Shown: in pieces, positions 56,605 to 64,000 of the stretch | Layout of the letters: the number at the start of each line of letters is the position of its first letter | How positions within the stretch are numbered: the stretch's first letter is position 1 | Assembly (NCBI RefSeq): GCF_014651035.1 | Contig: NZ_BMWC01000004.1 | Location: forward strand, 434,001 to 498,000 | DNA: 64,000 bases | Source of the DNA: Streptomyces lomondensis | Lineage (GTDB): Bacteria > Actinomycetota > Actinomycetes > Streptomycetales > Streptomycetaceae | Direction: 5' to 3' | Program-made: the position numbers and the translations under genes | Notes under the pieces: model-generated | The model's input: only the letters and a program-made list of their open reading frames with translations | Databases searched by the model: none | What the model was told of the DNA's origin: nothing

Positions 56605-57825
56605 TCAGCCCTCTGCCGCCCGCCGCGTCGCCGCGCCCACCAGCGCCCCTACGGCCGCCGCCACCGCCGCGAGCACCGCCACGCTGGTCAGCGCGGCCGG
56701 CAGGGTGAACCAGTCCGCCATGAAGCCGATCGCGGGCGGGCCGAGGAGCATGCCGCCGTAGCCCAGCGTGGAGGCCGTGGCGACACCGCTGGGGCCGGCG
56801 AGCGCGCCCGCGCGTTCCACGGCGACGGGGAAGAGGTTGGCCAGGCCGAGGCCCGTGACCGCGTAGCCGAGCAGGGCCGCCCACAGGGAGGGGGCGAGCG
56901 AGCCGAGCAGCATGCCGGCCGCCGCGGTGGTGCCGCCGGCGACGACGGTCCGGGTCCGCCCCAGGCGCTCCAGGAGCGTCGTGCCGGTGAGCCGCCCCAC
57001 GGTCATGGCGAGCGCGAAGCAGGAGTAGCCGGCGGCCGCGGCGCCCGGCGAGGCGTCCAGGTCCTGTTCCAGGTGCAGGGCGCCCCAGTCGGCCAGCGCC
57101 CCCTCCCCGTACGCGGTGCACCCGGCGATCACCCCGAAGACGATCACCAGCCACCGGGTCCGGCCGTCGAGCCGGCGAGGGGCGCCGCCCCGCTCGGTCC
57201 GCTCCCGCTCGGGCGGCGCCGGGGGCTCGTGCCGCAGCAGCGTGGGTCCCGCCCCGGCCGTCACCAGCAGGCCGACGACGGTCAGCAGCACCAGGTGCCG
57301 GGTGGGCGAGAGGGACCCCGCGACCAGCCCGCCCAGCCCCGCGCCGATCATGCCGCCCAGGCTGAACGCGGCGTGGAAGCTCGGCATGATCGGCCGCCGC
57401 AGCGCGGTCACCAGTTCGACCGCGGCGCTGTTGAAGGCGACGTTGATCCCGCCGTACGCGGCGCCGAAGAGCAGCAGGACCAGGCCGAGCGCCAGGGCCG
57501 AATGGGTGAGCGGGGGCAGGGCGACGCTGAGGGAGAGCAGGACGGCGCAGACGACGGTGACCCGGTGGTTGCCGTAGCGGCGGCACAGGCGTCCCGTGAG
57601 GGTCATGGTGACGACGGCCCCGGCGGAGACGCCCAGCAGGGCGAGCCCGAGGGCGCTGGCCGAGGCGCCGGTCTGTTCCTTGATGGCGGGGATCCGGACG
57701 ACCCAGCCGGCGAAGACGAAACCGTCGAGGGCGAAGAAGACGGTGAGCGCGACACGGAGTCGGGTGAGGGAGTTGCCGTTGCCCGGCACGGCACTGTGCG
57801 TTCGGGTTTTGTTTATTCGCGGCAC
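56605..57825 (-). CDS. MFS transporter (12-helix, FucP/YbjJ-like)
   Basis: A protein of 406 aa with 12 transmembrane helices. The N-terminal LTVFFALDGFVFAGWVVRIPAIKEQTGASASALG resembles the YbjJ-like group of MFS proteins. A polar middle loop (EPPAPPERERTERGG) separates the halves. The GTG start at 57825 lies 6 nt after the -10 box, so it is leaderless. Its substrate is unknown. Confidence 0.85.
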   Translation of the reverse strand: MPRINKTRTHSAVPGNGNSLTRLRVALTVFFALDGFVFAGWVVRIPAIKEQTGASASALGLALLGVSAGAVVTMTLTGRLCRRYGNHRVTVVCAVLLSLSVALPPLTHSALALGLVLLLFGAAYGGINVAFNSAAVELVTALRRPIMPSFHAAFSLGGMIGAGLGGLVAGSLSPTRHLVLLTVVGLLVTAGAGPTLLRHEPPAPPERERTERGGAPRRLDGRTRWLVIVFGVIAGCTAYGEGALADWGALHLEQDLDASPGAAAAGYSCFALAMTVGRLTGTTLLERLGRTRTVVAGGTTAAAGMLLGSLAPSLWAALLGYAVTGLGLANLFPVAVERAGALAGPSGVATASTLGYGGMLLGPPAIGFMADWFTLPAALTSVAVLAAVAAAVGALVGAATRRAAEG

Positions 57826-57831
57826 AAAGTC

Positions 57832-57860
57832 AGGCTAGGTGGGTGCGGGGGCGAGGACAA
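57832..57860 (-). promoter_or_regulatory. Promoter of a leaderless MFS gene
   Basis: Minus strand: TTGTCC (57855-57860), a 17-bp spacer and TAGCCT (57832-57837), 6 nt before the GTG start. Confidence 0.7.
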
Positions 57861-57910
57861 GGTGCGACGCTGGGACGAGACCTATCCGCCGAGGGAACTC
57901 GGGAGGGCGC

Positions 57911-59389
57911 ATGGGACGGGACGTGCCGGCCCTGGTGTTCACACGGGAGGACCGCCGTCGCTACCGGGAGAAGATGCACGCCGATCTCGAGGTGCTGGCG
58001 CGGATGCTGCGCGAGTCGAGCTTCGAGAGCGAGCGCCCCCGGGTCGGGCTGGAGATCGAGCTCAACCTGGTGGACGACGAGGGGTTTCCGGCGATGCGGA
58101 ACACCGACGTGCTCCGGGCGATCGCCGACCCCGCCTGGTCGAGCGAGCTCGGCCGCTTCAACCTGGAGATCAACATCCCGCCCCGGCAGCTGACGGCCGG
58201 CGGCCCCGGCGCCTGGGAGCAGGCCATCCGGGACGCGCTCAACCACGCCGAGGACCGCGCCTCCGCCGTGGGCGCCCACCTGATCATGGTCGGCATCCTG
58301 CCGACCCTGGGGGAGCCCGACGTGAGCGAGGCCGCCCTCTCCGGCGACCCGCGCTACCGGCTGCTCAACGAGCAGATCTTCGCGGCGCGCGGCGAGGACC
58401 TGCGGATCAGGGTCGACGGCGTGGAGCGCCTGTCGACCTACGCCGACACCATCACCCCCGAGGCCGCCTGTACCAGCACCCAGTTCCACCTCCAGGTCGC
58501 CCCGAAGGAGTTCCCGCACTACTGGAACGCGGCCCAGGCCATCGCGGGCGTGCAGATCGCCCTGGCCGCCAACTCGCCCTTCCTGTTCGGCCGGGAGCTG
58601 TGGCGCGAGACCCGCATCCCCCTGTTCGAGCAGGCCACCGACACCCGCCCCGAGGAGATCAAGGCCCAGGGCGTGCGGCCCCGGGTGTGGTTCGGGGAGC
58701 GCTGGATCACCAGCGTCTTCGACCTCTTCGAGGAGAACGTCCGCTACTTCCCGGCCCTGCTGCCCCTGTGCGAGGACGAGGACCCGCAGCAGGCGCTCGA
58801 CAGCGGCGGAGTGCCGCAGCTGGGCGAACTCACCTTGCACAACGGCACGATCTACCGCTGGAACCGCCCCATCTACGCCGTCACCGACAGCGGCCCGCAT
58901 CTGCGCATCGAGAACCGGGTCCTGCCCGCCGGCCCCACCGTGGCCGACATCATCGCCAACGGCGCCTTCTACTACGGGCTCACCCGCGCCCTGGTCGACG
59001 AGGACCGGCCGGTGTGGACGCGGATGTCCTTCTCGGTCGCCGAGGAGAACCTGCACACCGCGGCCCGCGACGGCATCGACGCCCGCCTGTACTGGCCCGG
59101 GGTGGGCGAAGTGCCCGCCACGGAACTGGTGTTGCGGCGCCTGCTGCCCCTCGCCCACCGGGGCCTGGAGCTGGCCGGCATGGACGACGCCTGGCGCGAA
59201 CCCCTGCTGGGCATCATCGAGCAGCGCTGCGTCACCGCGCGCAACGGCGCCGTGTGGCAGGCGGAGACGGTCCACCACCTGGAGAAGGCCGGCGTCTTGG
59301 ACCGGAGCGAGGCGCTGCGGCAGATGACCCGGACGTACATGGACTACATGCACATGAACGCGCCCGCGCACACTTGGCCCGTGGACTGA
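57911..59389 (+). CDS. GCS2-type carboxylate-amine ligase (glutamate-cysteine ligase family)
   Basis: A protein of 492 aa. GLEIELNLVDDEG holds the metal-binding Glu pair of the GCS2/YbdK fold. Other family segments are FNLEINIPPRQL, STQFHLQV and LRIENRVLP. Actinomycetes make mycothiol and not glutathione, so the product is unlikely to be gamma-glutamylcysteine for that route; the acceptor amine is open. The ATG at 57911 follows GGGAGG. Earlier codons to 57839 are not protein-like and overlap the divergent promoter. Confidence 0.85.
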   Translation: MGRDVPALVFTREDRRRYREKMHADLEVLARMLRESSFESERPRVGLEIELNLVDDEGFPAMRNTDVLRAIADPAWSSELGRFNLEINIPPRQLTAGGPGAWEQAIRDALNHAEDRASAVGAHLIMVGILPTLGEPDVSEAALSGDPRYRLLNEQIFAARGEDLRIRVDGVERLSTYADTITPEAACTSTQFHLQVAPKEFPHYWNAAQAIAGVQIALAANSPFLFGRELWRETRIPLFEQATDTRPEEIKAQGVRPRVWFGERWITSVFDLFEENVRYFPALLPLCEDEDPQQALDSGGVPQLGELTLHNGTIYRWNRPIYAVTDSGPHLRIENRVLPAGPTVADIIANGAFYYGLTRALVDEDRPVWTRMSFSVAEENLHTAARDGIDARLYWPGVGEVPATELVLRRLLPLAHRGLELAGMDDAWREPLLGIIEQRCVTARNGAVWQAETVHHLEKAGVLDRSEALRQMTRTYMDYMHMNAPAHTWPVD

Positions 59390-59394
59390 CGCGC

Positions 59395-60507
59395 TCACGC
59401 GGGAGTGGGCGTGGCCTGGCCCCTCCAGTCCTGTGCCGCCGTCAGCGGCACGGGCGCGGGCACCTGGGCCGACGTCGTCAGCTCGATCCGCCGTCCCTCG
59501 GCCGAGGAGCGCAGGAGGGCTGTCATCGCGTCCAGCACGTGGAGGGCGACCTCGCCGTTCGCGCGCCGCCCGTCGGCGGAGAGGAAGTCCAGCAGGCCGA
59601 CGCCGCGGGCGCCGTCCTCGTAGCCCGCCGACGCGGGCAGGGCGCGCCACCGCGTGTCGCCGAGCGCGTGGAGGCGCACCTCGCCGTCGAAGCGGTTCGG
59701 GTCGGGGACGGCGAGGGTGCCCCGCTCGCCGTGCACCTCGATGGGGGCGGCCGTGGTCGCCACCCCGTCGAAGCTCGTCGTAAGGGTCGTCAGCGTCCCG
59801 TTCATGTGCTCCAGCACGCCCGAGACATGACTGTCCACCTCCACCGGTATGCGCTCGCCCGCGCGGGGGCCGGACCCGATGACACGCTCCTCGCGCAGCC
59901 GGCCGGCCGCCCCGATCACGGCCCGCACCGGGCCCAGCAGGTGGATCAGGGACGAGAGGTAGTACGGGCCCATGTCGAGCAGCGGGCCGCCGCCGGCCGT
60001 GTAGTAGAAGTCCGGGTGGGGATGCCAGCGTTCGTGGCCCGGCGTGACCATCACGGCCGAGGCGAACAGCGGGCGTCCGATGCTCCCCGATGCCACGGCC
60101 GCCCGCGCCGTCTGAACTCCCGTGCCCAGCACGGTGTCCGGCGCGCATCCCACACGGACGCCCGCCCGCGCGGCGGCCGCCATGACGGCCCGGGCCTCTT
60201 CCAAATCCGCCGCCAGGGGCTTCTCCCCGTAGACGTGCTTGCCGTGGCGGATCGCCCCGAAGGCGATCTGGGCGTGGGCCGCCGGCGTGGTGAGGTTCAG
60301 GACCGTGTCCACGTCCGGGCTGCCCAGCAACTCCTCGACCGACAGCGCCTGGACGCCGGGCAGTTCAGCGGCGACCGCGGCCGACCGGGAGGCGTCGAGG
60401 TCCGCGACCGCGGTGACGCGCACGGCGGGATGACCGGCCAGCGTGTCCAGGTACGCGCGGGAGATGACCCCGAGCCCTACGACGCCGATGCGGTGCGCGT
60501 CGCCCAC
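59395..60507 (-). CDS. GFO/IDH/MocA-family oxidoreductase
   Basis: A protein of 370 aa. The Rossmann motif GVVGLGVISRAYLDTL is at the N-terminus, the GEKPLAADLEEA catalytic Lys block near residue 95, and a C-terminal domain with HEFYY-type residues (HPDFYYTAGGGPLLDMGPYY). Such enzymes oxidise or reduce sugars and inositols with NAD(P). GTG 60507 overlaps the ThuA gene by 31 bp, with GAGAGGGG just upstream, so the two are co-translated. Confidence 0.9.
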   Translation of the reverse strand: MGDAHRIGVVGLGVISRAYLDTLAGHPAVRVTAVADLDASRSAAVAAELPGVQALSVEELLGSPDVDTVLNLTTPAAHAQIAFGAIRHGKHVYGEKPLAADLEEARAVMAAAARAGVRVGCAPDTVLGTGVQTARAAVASGSIGRPLFASAVMVTPGHERWHPHPDFYYTAGGGPLLDMGPYYLSSLIHLLGPVRAVIGAAGRLREERVIGSGPRAGERIPVEVDSHVSGVLEHMNGTLTTLTTSFDGVATTAAPIEVHGERGTLAVPDPNRFDGEVRLHALGDTRWRALPASAGYEDGARGVGLLDFLSADGRRANGEVALHVLDAMTALLRSSAEGRRIELTTSAQVPAPVPLTAAQDWRGQATPTPA

Positions 60508-61187
60508 AGCATGCCCCTCTCGATGATGGTGCGGACGGTGGGGTTCTCCAGTACGTCGACGCTGTGCCCCGGTGTCGTCACCACGATCCGCCCGGCGCCC
60601 CACCGGCGGGTCCACACCGCCGGCGAGGTGACCGGCCGGTGCCAGGGCTGCCACGGCCGTGCCGGATGCGTGGTGGTGGCCAGGACGTCGATGAGGTCGT
60701 CGTGCAGCACCCAGTACTGCTCGGTGTCCAGCTCGAAGTCCGCCAGGCCGGCGGTGACGGGGTGCTCCCGGCCGGCCTCGGTGAAGGCGATGGTGTGCGG
60801 CAGGAAGTTGTCCGCCGCCTCGCCCCGACGCTCGCAGGGTTCCTTGCCGGGGTGCGAGGCGAACTGGCCGCCCACCAGGTGGAGATAGTCGGCGCAGGCA
60901 CGGAACGAGTCGGCGATGCCGCCGTGCCAGCCGGTGAAGCCGGTGCCGGCCACGACCGCGGAGCTCAGTCCGGCCAGCTGCTCGGACGTGATCTCCGACA
61001 TCGTGACGCACTGGACCACGAGGTCGGTGCCGGCCATCTCGGCGGTGTCGGCGTAGACGTCGGTCGACTCCTCGACCCGGACGACGTATCCGTTGTCCCG
61101 GAGGAAGGGCAGGAACAACTCCGTGGCCTTGACCGGCTCGTGGCCTTCCCAGCCGCCTCGGACAACCAGGGCTCTCTTCTGCGTCAT
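60477..61187 (-). CDS. ThuA-domain protein
   Basis: A protein of 236 aa. The ThuA glutamine-amidotransferase-like fold shows VVRGGWEGHEP, FTGWHGGIADSF and HPVTAGL. ThuA proteins act in trehalose or other sugar use, often with GFO/IDH/MocA dehydrogenases as here. Two overlapping genes point to a carbohydrate-oxidising unit. ATG 61187 has a weak ribosome site. No sugar transporter is adjacent. Confidence 0.87.
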   Translation of the reverse strand: MTQKRALVVRGGWEGHEPVKATELFLPFLRDNGYVVRVEESTDVYADTAEMAGTDLVVQCVTMSEITSEQLAGLSSAVVAGTGFTGWHGGIADSFRACADYLHLVGGQFASHPGKEPCERRGEAADNFLPHTIAFTEAGREHPVTAGLADFELDTEQYWVLHDDLIDVLATTTHPARPWQPWHRPVTSPAVWTRRWGAGRIVVTTPGHSVDVLENPTVRTIIERGMLWATRTASAS

Positions 61188-61238
61188 CGTGATCTCACTA
61201 TGCGCAGGACGCCCGCGTTTCGAAAAGAGGGCCGTGCC

Positions 61239-62090
61239 TCACGAAAGTTTCGCGGCCGAGGCCCGCGCGGAGACCATCCAGCAGGCCGCGGTGAAGCGGA
61301 CGTCGGAGCCCCGCACGAAGGGGTCGAAGGCGGGACGGACCGCCTCGACGATCCGTGCGCGGGTCCGCTCGTCCGCCTCGGGCAGGATCATGCCGAGAGG
61401 GCCGAGCCGGGTGAAGTAACGGACCAGCTCCCGCTCGGGCAGGGTGCAGACCACGTCGATCGGCCGGACGCCGATGTCGGCCCATCCGCTCTCCGCCAGG
61501 ATGCGGCGGACCCGGTCCGGGTCGGCGAACGCGAACTGCCCGGGCTCGTCCGGCCTGCGGGCCGGCAGGTCCGGCAGGAACGGCGCGGCGGCGCGTTCGG
61601 CCGTCGTCATGAACGGGTTCTCCGCGGGGCCGCGCCACGCGACGAAGAACAGCCCGCCCTCGTCCCGCACAGCGCTCCTGAGGTTCCCGAACGCCCGGAC
61701 CGGATCGCTGAAGAACATGACGCCGAAACGCGAGACGACGGCGTCGAAAGCGCCGGGTTCGAACGCGTGCTCCTGCGCGTCGGCGCGGACGAAGGACGCC
61801 GGTACCCCCTCCCGCTCGGCGAGCGACCGGGCCGTGTCGATCATCGGGCCGGAGATGTCGACCCCGACGCAGTGACCGGCCCGGCGCGCGACGGCCCGCG
61901 TGATGCCGCCCGTACCGCAGCCGACGTCGAGCACCCGGGCCGCGCCCTCGGCGGACACGGCCTCCACGAGCAGCTCCTCGAACGGCCGGAACATCTCGTC
62001 CAGCACGCCCTGGAGATCCACCCAGGCGTGCCCGGCGGGCCCGTTCCAGCGGGCGGCCTGCTCGTCGTCGGTCCTGCGCGAGGCGTCCAT
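61239..62090 (-). CDS. SAM-dependent methyltransferase (class I)
   Basis: A protein of 283 aa. Motif I is VLDVGCGTGGITRAVA near residue 53, motif II VGVDISGPMI, and acidic RADAQEHAF and FDAVVSRFGVMFF follow. It resembles UbiE/Coq5-like enzymes of unassigned substrate. AAGGAGA precedes the ATG at 62090. The divergent MerR gene and a promoter of MerR type 40 bp upstream suggest that it is induced by a small molecule. Confidence 0.88.
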   Translation of the reverse strand: MDASRRTDDEQAARWNGPAGHAWVDLQGVLDEMFRPFEELLVEAVSAEGAARVLDVGCGTGGITRAVARRAGHCVGVDISGPMIDTARSLAEREGVPASFVRADAQEHAFEPGAFDAVVSRFGVMFFSDPVRAFGNLRSAVRDEGGLFFVAWRGPAENPFMTTAERAAAPFLPDLPARRPDEPGQFAFADPDRVRRILAESGWADIGVRPIDVVCTLPERELVRYFTRLGPLGMILPEADERTRARIVEAVRPAFDPFVRGSDVRFTAACWMVSARASAAKLS

Positions 62091-62132
62091 GGTCGTCTCT
62101 CCTTCTGCTTGCTTTCGTCAGGTCGGGATGAC

Positions 62133-62163
62133 AGCGTTCTACTTCAAGTCGACTTGAGGTCAA
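62133..62163 (-). promoter_or_regulatory. MerR-type promoter and SoxR-like operator
   Basis: On the minus strand TTGACC (62158-62163), a 19-bp spacer and AACGCT (62133-62138). The spacer contains the perfect palindrome TCAAGTCGACTTGA (62144-62157). A 19-bp spacer with the dyad inside is the mark of promoters activated by MerR proteins. The operator resembles the SoxR box CCTCAAGTTAACTTGAGG. Confidence 0.85.
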
Positions 62164-62167
62164 GACA

Positions 62168-62596
62168 ATGACAGACCTGGACATCGCCGAAGTGGCGAAC
62201 CGCGCCGGGGTGCCCGCCTCGACGCTGCGGTTCTACGAGGAGAAGGGACTGATCGCCTCGACCGGCCGGCGGGGTCTGCGCCGCCAGTACGACCCCGGTG
62301 TCCTGGAGCGGCTGGCGCTGATCGCGCTGGGGCGGACGGCCGGGTTCTCCCTCGACGAGATCGCGCGGATGTTCGCGCCGGACGGACAACCGCGCATCGA
62401 CCGGCGGATGCTGTCGGACAAGGCGGACGAACTGGACCGCAGGATCCGCGAACTGGGCGTCCTGCGCGACTCCCTGCGGCATGCCGCCGCCTGCCCCGCG
62501 CCGAGCCATCTGGAGTGCCCCACCTTCCGCCGCCTCCTGGACGACGTGACTGAGTCGAAGCGCGATAGCCGTCACCTTCGGAGCCCGCTGAACTGA
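62168..62596 (+). CDS. MerR-family transcriptional regulator
   Basis: A protein of 142 aa. The winged helix-turn-helix is IAEVANRAGVPASTLRFYEEKGLIAS, followed by the long dimer helix (DKADELDRRIRELGVLRDSLRHAA). Two cysteines in ACPAPSHLECPTF could bind metal or thiol, but the SoxR CX2CXCX5C cluster is absent, so it is not SoxR despite the SoxR-like operator. The ATG at 62168 begins 4 nt after the -35 element of the divergent gene. Confidence 0.9.
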   Translation: MTDLDIAEVANRAGVPASTLRFYEEKGLIASTGRRGLRRQYDPGVLERLALIALGRTAGFSLDEIARMFAPDGQPRIDRRMLSDKADELDRRIRELGVLRDSLRHAAACPAPSHLECPTFRRLLDDVTESKRDSRHLRSPLN

Positions 62597-62607
62597 GACT
62601 TCAGCGG
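62585..62607 (+). terminator. Hairpin overlapping the merR stop codon
   Basis: CCGCTGAA (62585-62592) pairs with TTCAGCGG (62600-62607). The TGA stop lies in the 7-nt loop. Confidence 0.65.
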
Positions 62608-62706
62608 AAGTCCCGCTCACCGTGGAGACGGAAGTCCTGGCGATCGTCGGCCCCGTGACGACATTTGTACAAGACCGAGGCCGGCAGCCCAGGCATCCTT
62701 CCGCGC

Positions 62707-63516
62707 ATGGGTATCTACGACGGCGAGCACTTGCACGGGATGCACATGGTCCACGACGGCCCGCGGGAGGCGCCGCCGCTGGTGCTCATCCACGGATCGG
62801 GGGCCTCGGGCAGCTCCTGGGGCCCGGTAGTGCCGGCACTGGCCGGCCGGTATCACGTCATCCGGGTCGACCTCCCGGGCCACGGTCAGTCCCCGCCCGC
62901 GCCGTCGTACGACGTGCCTGAGCAGGCAGCCCGCCTGGCCGCGGCGCTCGATGAGCTCGGCCTTCGTCCGGTCACCGTGGCCGGGCACTCCAGCGGCGGA
63001 TACATCGCCACCGCCCTCGCCGAACAGCGCCCGGACCTCGTGGGTTCGCTCGCACTGATCAGCAGTGGCCCGAGTCCCGACGCGCTCCTTCCGCAGCCCG
63101 TCCTCCTTCGGGTCCTGATCGCCCCGCCGCTCGGCCCGCTGCTGTGGAGAGTCCGTTCCGACGCGATGCTCCGCCGGGGGGTGACCGCGGTGTGCAACCG
63201 CCCGGTGGACGTCCCGGACGACCTGGTCGCCGAGGCACGGGCCATTGGCTACCGCACGTTCAGGACGGTGCTGCGCCAAAACGGCGCGTACATCGCCGAG
63301 AGGAGCGTACCCGCGCGCCTGACCGCACTCGACGTCCCGGTTCTGGTGATCTTCGGTGCTGCCGACCGCCGCTGGGATCCGTCTTCAGCGCACCACTACG
63401 ACACGGTGCCGAACGCGCGAGTCGAGCAGCTGCCCGACGTCGGGCACCTCCCCATGCTCGAAGCGCCGGAGGCGACCGGCGAGTTGCTGCTGGGCTTCGC
63501 GGCGACGGGCCGCTGA
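62707..63516 (+). CDS. Alpha/beta-hydrolase
   Basis: A protein of 269 aa. HGSGASGSSWG (oxyanion region), nucleophile Ser in GHSSGG near residue 99, acid Asp in FGAADRRWDP and His in DVGHLPMLEAPE form a complete triad. CATCCT at 62695-62700 lies 6 nt before ATG 62707, so translation is likely leaderless; an in-frame ATG at 62665 is less supported. The substrate is unknown. A MITE follows. Confidence 0.87.
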   Translation: MGIYDGEHLHGMHMVHDGPREAPPLVLIHGSGASGSSWGPVVPALAGRYHVIRVDLPGHGQSPPAPSYDVPEQAARLAAALDELGLRPVTVAGHSSGGYIATALAEQRPDLVGSLALISSGPSPDALLPQPVLLRVLIAPPLGPLLWRVRSDAMLRRGVTAVCNRPVDVPDDLVAEARAIGYRTFRTVLRQNGAYIAERSVPARLTALDVPVLVIFGAADRRWDPSSAHHYDTVPNARVEQLPDVGHLPMLEAPEATGELLLGFAATGR

Positions 63517-63530
63517 CCACCCTCGCCTAG

Positions 63531-63712
63531 GGCCTGTCGTTTGGATCAGGTCGCAGGGAAGTGACGGTACTTTTCAGCGCCGGTGAGCGGGGTCTGGTGC
63601 GTGCAGCTGCAAGGCGGAGGAGGGCGTCGACGCGGAGCGTCGGCAACCGACGACAACGCGGCAGATGTGCGTGCCAGACCCCGCGTCTGCGGCGTGATCC
63701 AAACGACAGGCC
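63531..63712. mobile_element. 182-bp MITE with 18-bp terminal inverted repeats and CTAG target duplication
   Basis: The ends GGCCTGTCGTTTGGATCA (63531-63548) and its exact complement (63695-63712) are perfect. CTAG flanks both sides (63527-63530 and 63713-63716), fitting the YTAR target of IS5-group elements. Inner arms GCGGGGTCTGG (63587-63597) and CCAGACCCCGC (63674-63684) would fold it into a long hairpin. There is no transposase frame, so it must be moved in trans. Its ends resemble elements seen in many Streptomyces genomes. Confidence 0.9.
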
Positions 63713-63713
63713 C

Positions 63714-63719
63714 TAGCCT
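63714..63719 (+). promoter_or_regulatory. -10 box at the MITE edge
   Basis: TAGCCT lies 6 nt before the GTG of the last gene and overlaps the right CTAG duplication. The matching -35 position falls inside the MITE, where no good element is visible. Confidence 0.6.
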
Positions 63720-63725
63720 GGGGCT

Positions 63726-64000
63726 GTGAGGTCCACCGAAACACCACCTGACTGGGCGTCGGTGGAGGTCGCCGTGCCCCGGCAGCCGGGCGGACTGCCG
63801 GGGGTCAGCATGGCTGGGTTCCGCCAACATGCCCCAGCGCGCGCCGATATCGCCATGGTCGCGCACCCCTCGGTCACTCTGTTCGTGGACCTGAGTGAGG
63901 GAGACAGCCTTGTCTACGACGCCCACGGCCGGCGCGAATGCGGCAGCACGGTCGTCGGACTGGTACCGCGCGACCTTCGGCTCGGAGGCCGGGCGGCCGG
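63726..64000 (+). CDS. AraC-family regulator, N-terminal part (cut by window end)
   Basis: 91 codons are visible from GTG 63726. MAGFRQHAPARADIAMVAHPSVTLFVDLSEGDSLVYDAHGR resembles the cupin-like sensing part of Streptomyces AraC regulators with a C-terminal helix-turn-helix, which would lie outside the window. The start lies 13 bp after the MITE, and expression may be altered by the insertion. Confidence 0.6.
   Translation, partial: MRSTETPPDWASVEVAVPRQPGGLPGVSMAGFRQHAPARADIAMVAHPSVTLFVDLSEGDSLVYDAHGRRECGSTVVGLVPRDLRLGGRAA

Noticed and set aside
56503..60888. Very long plus-strand open frame antisense to several genes
   Set aside because: Composition is Arg/Gly/Pro/Ala-rich with no motif; it mirrors real genes on both strands and arises from the high third-position GC.

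Overview
The window is chromosomal DNA of a high-GC actinomycete, almost certainly a Streptomyces. Coding third positions are nearly all G or C, GTG starts are common, ribosome sites are of the GGAGG type, and many genes look leaderless, with a TANNNT -10 box 6-8 nt before the start codon. The gene families are also typical: mycothiol-dependent DinB-like enzymes, an F420-type nitroreductase, a SARP regulator, DUF6332, DUF6986 and a UvrA-like resistance ATPase. There are about 56 genes or gene remnants. No rRNA, tRNA, CRISPR array or intact transposase gene was seen.

Layout. 1-8.5 kb: end of an SDR gene, threonine aldolase, a secreted repeat-domain protein, a transglutaminase-like protein coupled to a B3/4 pseudogene, an acyltransferase, a divergent DUF4395/thioredoxin pair, a flavin reductase and etfBA. 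8.5-16.4 kb: endonuclease/phosphatase-fold protein, DUF6986 aldolase with a clear promoter and operator, Ser/Thr kinase, and a LacI/ROK sugar-kinase pair around a palindromic operator. 16.4-17.6 kb: repeats and a decayed ABC ATPase. 17.7-23.2 kb: AraC-VOC-UvrA-like resistance module, small proteins and a P-loop kinase/Nudix fusion. 23.5-29.6 kb: a five-gene peptide ABC importer in the order C-A-B-D-F. 29.7-34.9 kb: Rieske oxygenase behind two copies of a palindrome, MBL hydrolase, M20 peptidase, geranylgeranyl reductase-like flavoprotein and nitroreductase. 34.9-41.3 kb: TetR regulator behind a 19-bp-phased operator array, SARP, MMPL transporter, two-component pair and DUF6332. 41.3-47.2 kb: methyltransferase and a LIV-type importer (HMGF) with its binding protein convergent. 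47.2-52.75 kb: an island of damaged genes. 52.8-64 kb: MFS/MarR, mycothiol enzyme, SDR, MFS, GCS2-type ligase, ThuA plus GFO oxidoreductase, methyltransferase/MerR, alpha/beta hydrolase, a 182-bp MITE and the start of an AraC-type regulator.

The most unusual region is 47.3-52.75 kb. By eye it is less GC-rich than its surroundings. It holds a frameshifted DUF4232 lipoprotein gene followed by three closely packed genes: an MIO-type aromatic amino acid ammonia-lyase, a PaaK-like adenylating enzyme and an Rv1355c-like ThiF/nitroreductase protein. Each is broken by a frameshift, and the last also appears to have lost segments. The three still look like one translationally coupled unit. It reads as a decaying, probably acquired, aryl-acid (cinnamate-type) biosynthetic module whose intact relatives would be worth finding.

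The second standout is regulatory: seven 13-bp boxes of the type AGAGCANTGCTCT upstream of the TetR gene, five of them at exact 19-bp spacing. Calls rest on reading the sequence and on general family knowledge. No database search was possible.
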